A stretch of DNA of 64,000 bases from Acinetobacter calcoaceticus (lineage in GTDB: Bacteria > Pseudomonadota > Gammaproteobacteria > Pseudomonadales > Moraxellaceae), in NCBI RefSeq assembly GCF_900520355.1, contig NZ_LS999521.1:1984001-2048000 (forward strand), read 5' to 3'. Every line of letters begins with the position of its first letter. Position 1 is the first letter of the stretch. The notes beneath the pieces are model-generated. The model had not been told where the DNA came from and did no database searches. It saw only the letters and a program-made list of their open reading frames with translations. A program made the translations under genes and the position numbers. Shown here in pieces: positions 62,738 to 64,000 of the stretch.

Positions 62738-63742
62738 TTATATTTGCTCTTCAAATAGTTTTCTATAACGGCGACATTGTTCAGCAGTCAAAGCAAAAAT
62801 ACCTGAACCACCTTTTTGGAAAGTGAGCCAGTTGAAATCAATCGTATTAAAGTTCTGACGCATTGACCATTCAGAATTACCGACTTCAATGACAATCAGG
62901 CCATCTTCAGTTAAGTAATCTGCCGCTTGTGCAAGCATTTTACGAACTAAATCTAAACCATCTTGGCCTGCTGCCAATGCGAGTTCAGGTTCATGTAAAA
63001 ATTCTTCTGGTAAGTCAGCCATGTCTTCAGCATCGACGTACGGTGGATTACTTACAATCAAATCATACTGGTTTTCAGCTGGAATCTTGGCGAATAGATC
63101 CGACTCAAGCAATGCAACTTGATATTGCTTATTGTGGTGCTCAGCATTAATTGAAGCAACTTCTAGCGCTTCTTTAGAGATGTCAGTTGCATCTATTTCA
63201 GCATCTGGATAAGCATAAGCCAAAGCCACTGCAATACACCCAGAACCTGTACACATATCTAAAATACGATGCGGAGTTTTAGGGTTTGCATTTTCTGGCA
63301 AATTATTGAGCGCTTCGCGCATTTGACCATTTTCATCTAAACAATATGGCGCAAAACGTTGTTCAATTAATTCTGCAATTGGTGAACGTGGAATGAGTAC
63401 ACGCTCATCTACATAGAATGGTTTATTAAAGAAATACGCAAGATTTAGTAAATAAGATGTTGGAATACGGTCATTGATACGGCGTTCCAATAAACTTAAA
63501 AATTCTGCTTTTTCACTTGGTAATAACTTCGCATCTAGAATTTGTGCGTCTGCTGACCATTCAAGAGATAAGGTTTGTAAAACTAATGCAGAGCTTTCTG
63601 CAAAATAATCTTCAGTACCTTGTCCTAAATGTGCATCATGTTGACGTAATGCTGATACCCCAAAACGAATAAAATCTCGAATTGTTGATAAATTTTCAGC
63701 CGCTTCCTGTAAGTTTTCAGGGCTAATCGTCGGTCGCTCCAC
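62738..63742 (-). CDS. prmB: Ribosomal protein L3 N5-glutamine methyltransferase
   Basis: 334 residues. SAM motif DMCTGSGCIAVALAYAYP near 162-179 and the NPPY motif (SNPPYVDAEDM) near 233 belong to the N5-glutamine methyltransferase family. The long N-terminal region (1-130) and pairing with aroC point to PrmB rather than PrmC/HemK. The second residue is Glu; the ATG at 63742 is the only reasonable start. Confidence 0.93.
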   Translation of the reverse strand: MERPTISPENLQEAAENLSTIRDFIRFGVSALRQHDAHLGQGTEDYFAESSALVLQTLSLEWSADAQILDAKLLPSEKAEFLSLLERRINDRIPTSYLLNLAYFFNKPFYVDERVLIPRSPIAELIEQRFAPYCLDENGQMREALNNLPENANPKTPHRILDMCTGSGCIAVALAYAYPDAEIDATDISKEALEVASINAEHHNKQYQVALLESDLFAKIPAENQYDLIVSNPPYVDAEDMADLPEEFLHEPELALAAGQDGLDLVRKMLAQAADYLTEDGLIVIEVGNSEWSMRQNFNTIDFNWLTFQKGGSGIFALTAEQCRRYRKLFEEQI

Positions 63743-63923
63743 TTAGGCGTCTCCAAAGGCAAATTTTGCAAAGTGACTATTCTACTGAGTGAGGTACAGC
63801 AAAGCAACGCTTTGCCCTGTGAACCGGAGTTTTACAGACCTATCTTGAACAATCACACGTTAAAATCAGACTACTTTGTTTTAATTATAAAATAATGAAA
63901 TTTAATTTAGATGTTCAAAACAA

Positions 63924-63952
63924 AAAGCAGCCCTTAAATGGTAGGCTGCTTT
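63924..63952 (-). terminator. Terminator for the minus-strand gene at the window edge
   Basis: A 9-bp AAAGCAGCC/GGCTGCTTT stem (63924-63932 with 63944-63952), followed on the minus strand by T residues. It lies about 17 bp after the stop at 63969. Confidence 0.8.
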
Positions 63953-63968
63953 TGAAGTTTAATGAGTT

Positions 63969-64000
63969 TTAAAGCTTAAGCTTTTCAGCAACATAATCAG
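63969..64000 (-). CDS. C-terminal end of an unidentified gene
   Basis: On the minus strand a frame open at the window edge ends in ...Asp-Tyr-Val-Ala-Glu-Lys-Leu-Lys-Leu-stop at 63969-63971. The terminator just beyond supports a real gene end. Only nine residues are visible, so no identity can be given. Confidence 0.45.
   Translation of the reverse strand, partial: DYVAEKLKL

Noticed and set aside
1..64000. CRISPR arrays, tRNA or rRNA genes
   Set aside because: No regularly spaced repeats and no cloverleaf or rRNA-like stretch noticed on either strand by reading; a covariance search was not possible.

Overview
The window is chromosomal DNA from an Acinetobacter, most likely the A. calcoaceticus-baumannii complex. 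The evidence is the low GC content, AT-rich intergenic DNA, an anthranilate dioxygenase set (antABC) whose lengths and sequence match my memory of A. baylyi AntABC, and a typical Acinetobacter mix of aromatic, ketone-body and acetoin catabolism genes with many LysR, AraC and GntR regulators. I saw no rRNA, tRNA, CRISPR array, transposase or phage gene. Almost every base is explained by intact genes, with many hairpin terminators between convergent genes.

Layout. 1-1.8 kb: end of a small membrane gene and a PepSY-type membrane protein, probably iron related. 1.8-4.8 kb: molybdate uptake (modE, modA-modB-modC) with a likely ModE operator before modA. 4.9-11.9 kb: anthranilate catabolism (antABC, an OprD-like porin, an aromatic-acid symporter, an AraC/XylS regulator); two XylS-type direct-repeat operators link antA and the porin. 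12.2-14.5 kb: 3-hydroxybutyrate dehydrogenase and a GntP-type permease. 14.8-16.4 kb: a small block of secreted or lipoprotein genes bracketed by two copies of a 62-bp repeat. 16.4-21.6 kb: LysR regulator, two-subunit 3-oxoacid CoA-transferase, AtoE-like transporter and thiolase, which with the dehydrogenase form a route from hydroxybutyrate and acetoacetate to acetyl-CoA. 21.7-26.6 kb: two LysR regulators, two small hypothetical genes and aspartase. 26.6-30.7 kb: TonB siderophore receptor and an MHS-family transporter.

30.7-37.9 kb, minus strand: the most unusual locus. A GntR regulator is followed by an AprA-like flavoprotein, an AprB-like ferredoxin, a lipoprotein binding protein with what looks like a NosL-like C-terminal domain, an ABC permease and ATPase, a HEAT-repeat protein and a DUF971 protein. 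I know no described function for this combination; a sulfur-compound uptake and redox system is my inference. 38.1-42.5 kb: chromate-type transporter, AraC regulator with a divergent EamA exporter, and a homoserine-dehydrogenase-like enzyme. 42.6-47.5 kb: sulfide/persulfide oxidation (TauE-type exporter, phosphatase-like/SQR fusion, persulfide dioxygenase) with divergent sigma-54 activator FisR, a sigma-54 promoter and upstream repeats. 47.5-48.5 kb: bestrophin.

48.5-58.0 kb: acetoin/butanediol catabolism (acoA-acoB-acoC-lpd-budC-bdh on the minus strand; divergent lipA and a GAF-domain regulator). Acetoin is cleaved by the E1/E2/E3 complex to acetaldehyde and acetyl-CoA, lipA supplies lipoyl groups, and the two dehydrogenases feed butanediol and diacetyl into acetoin. 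58.0-61.3 kb: heme-oxygenase-like protein, membrane diguanylate cyclase and an unrecognised protein with a receiver-like N-terminus. 61.6-64 kb: housekeeping aroC and prmB, then the C-terminal end of an unidentified minus-strand gene.
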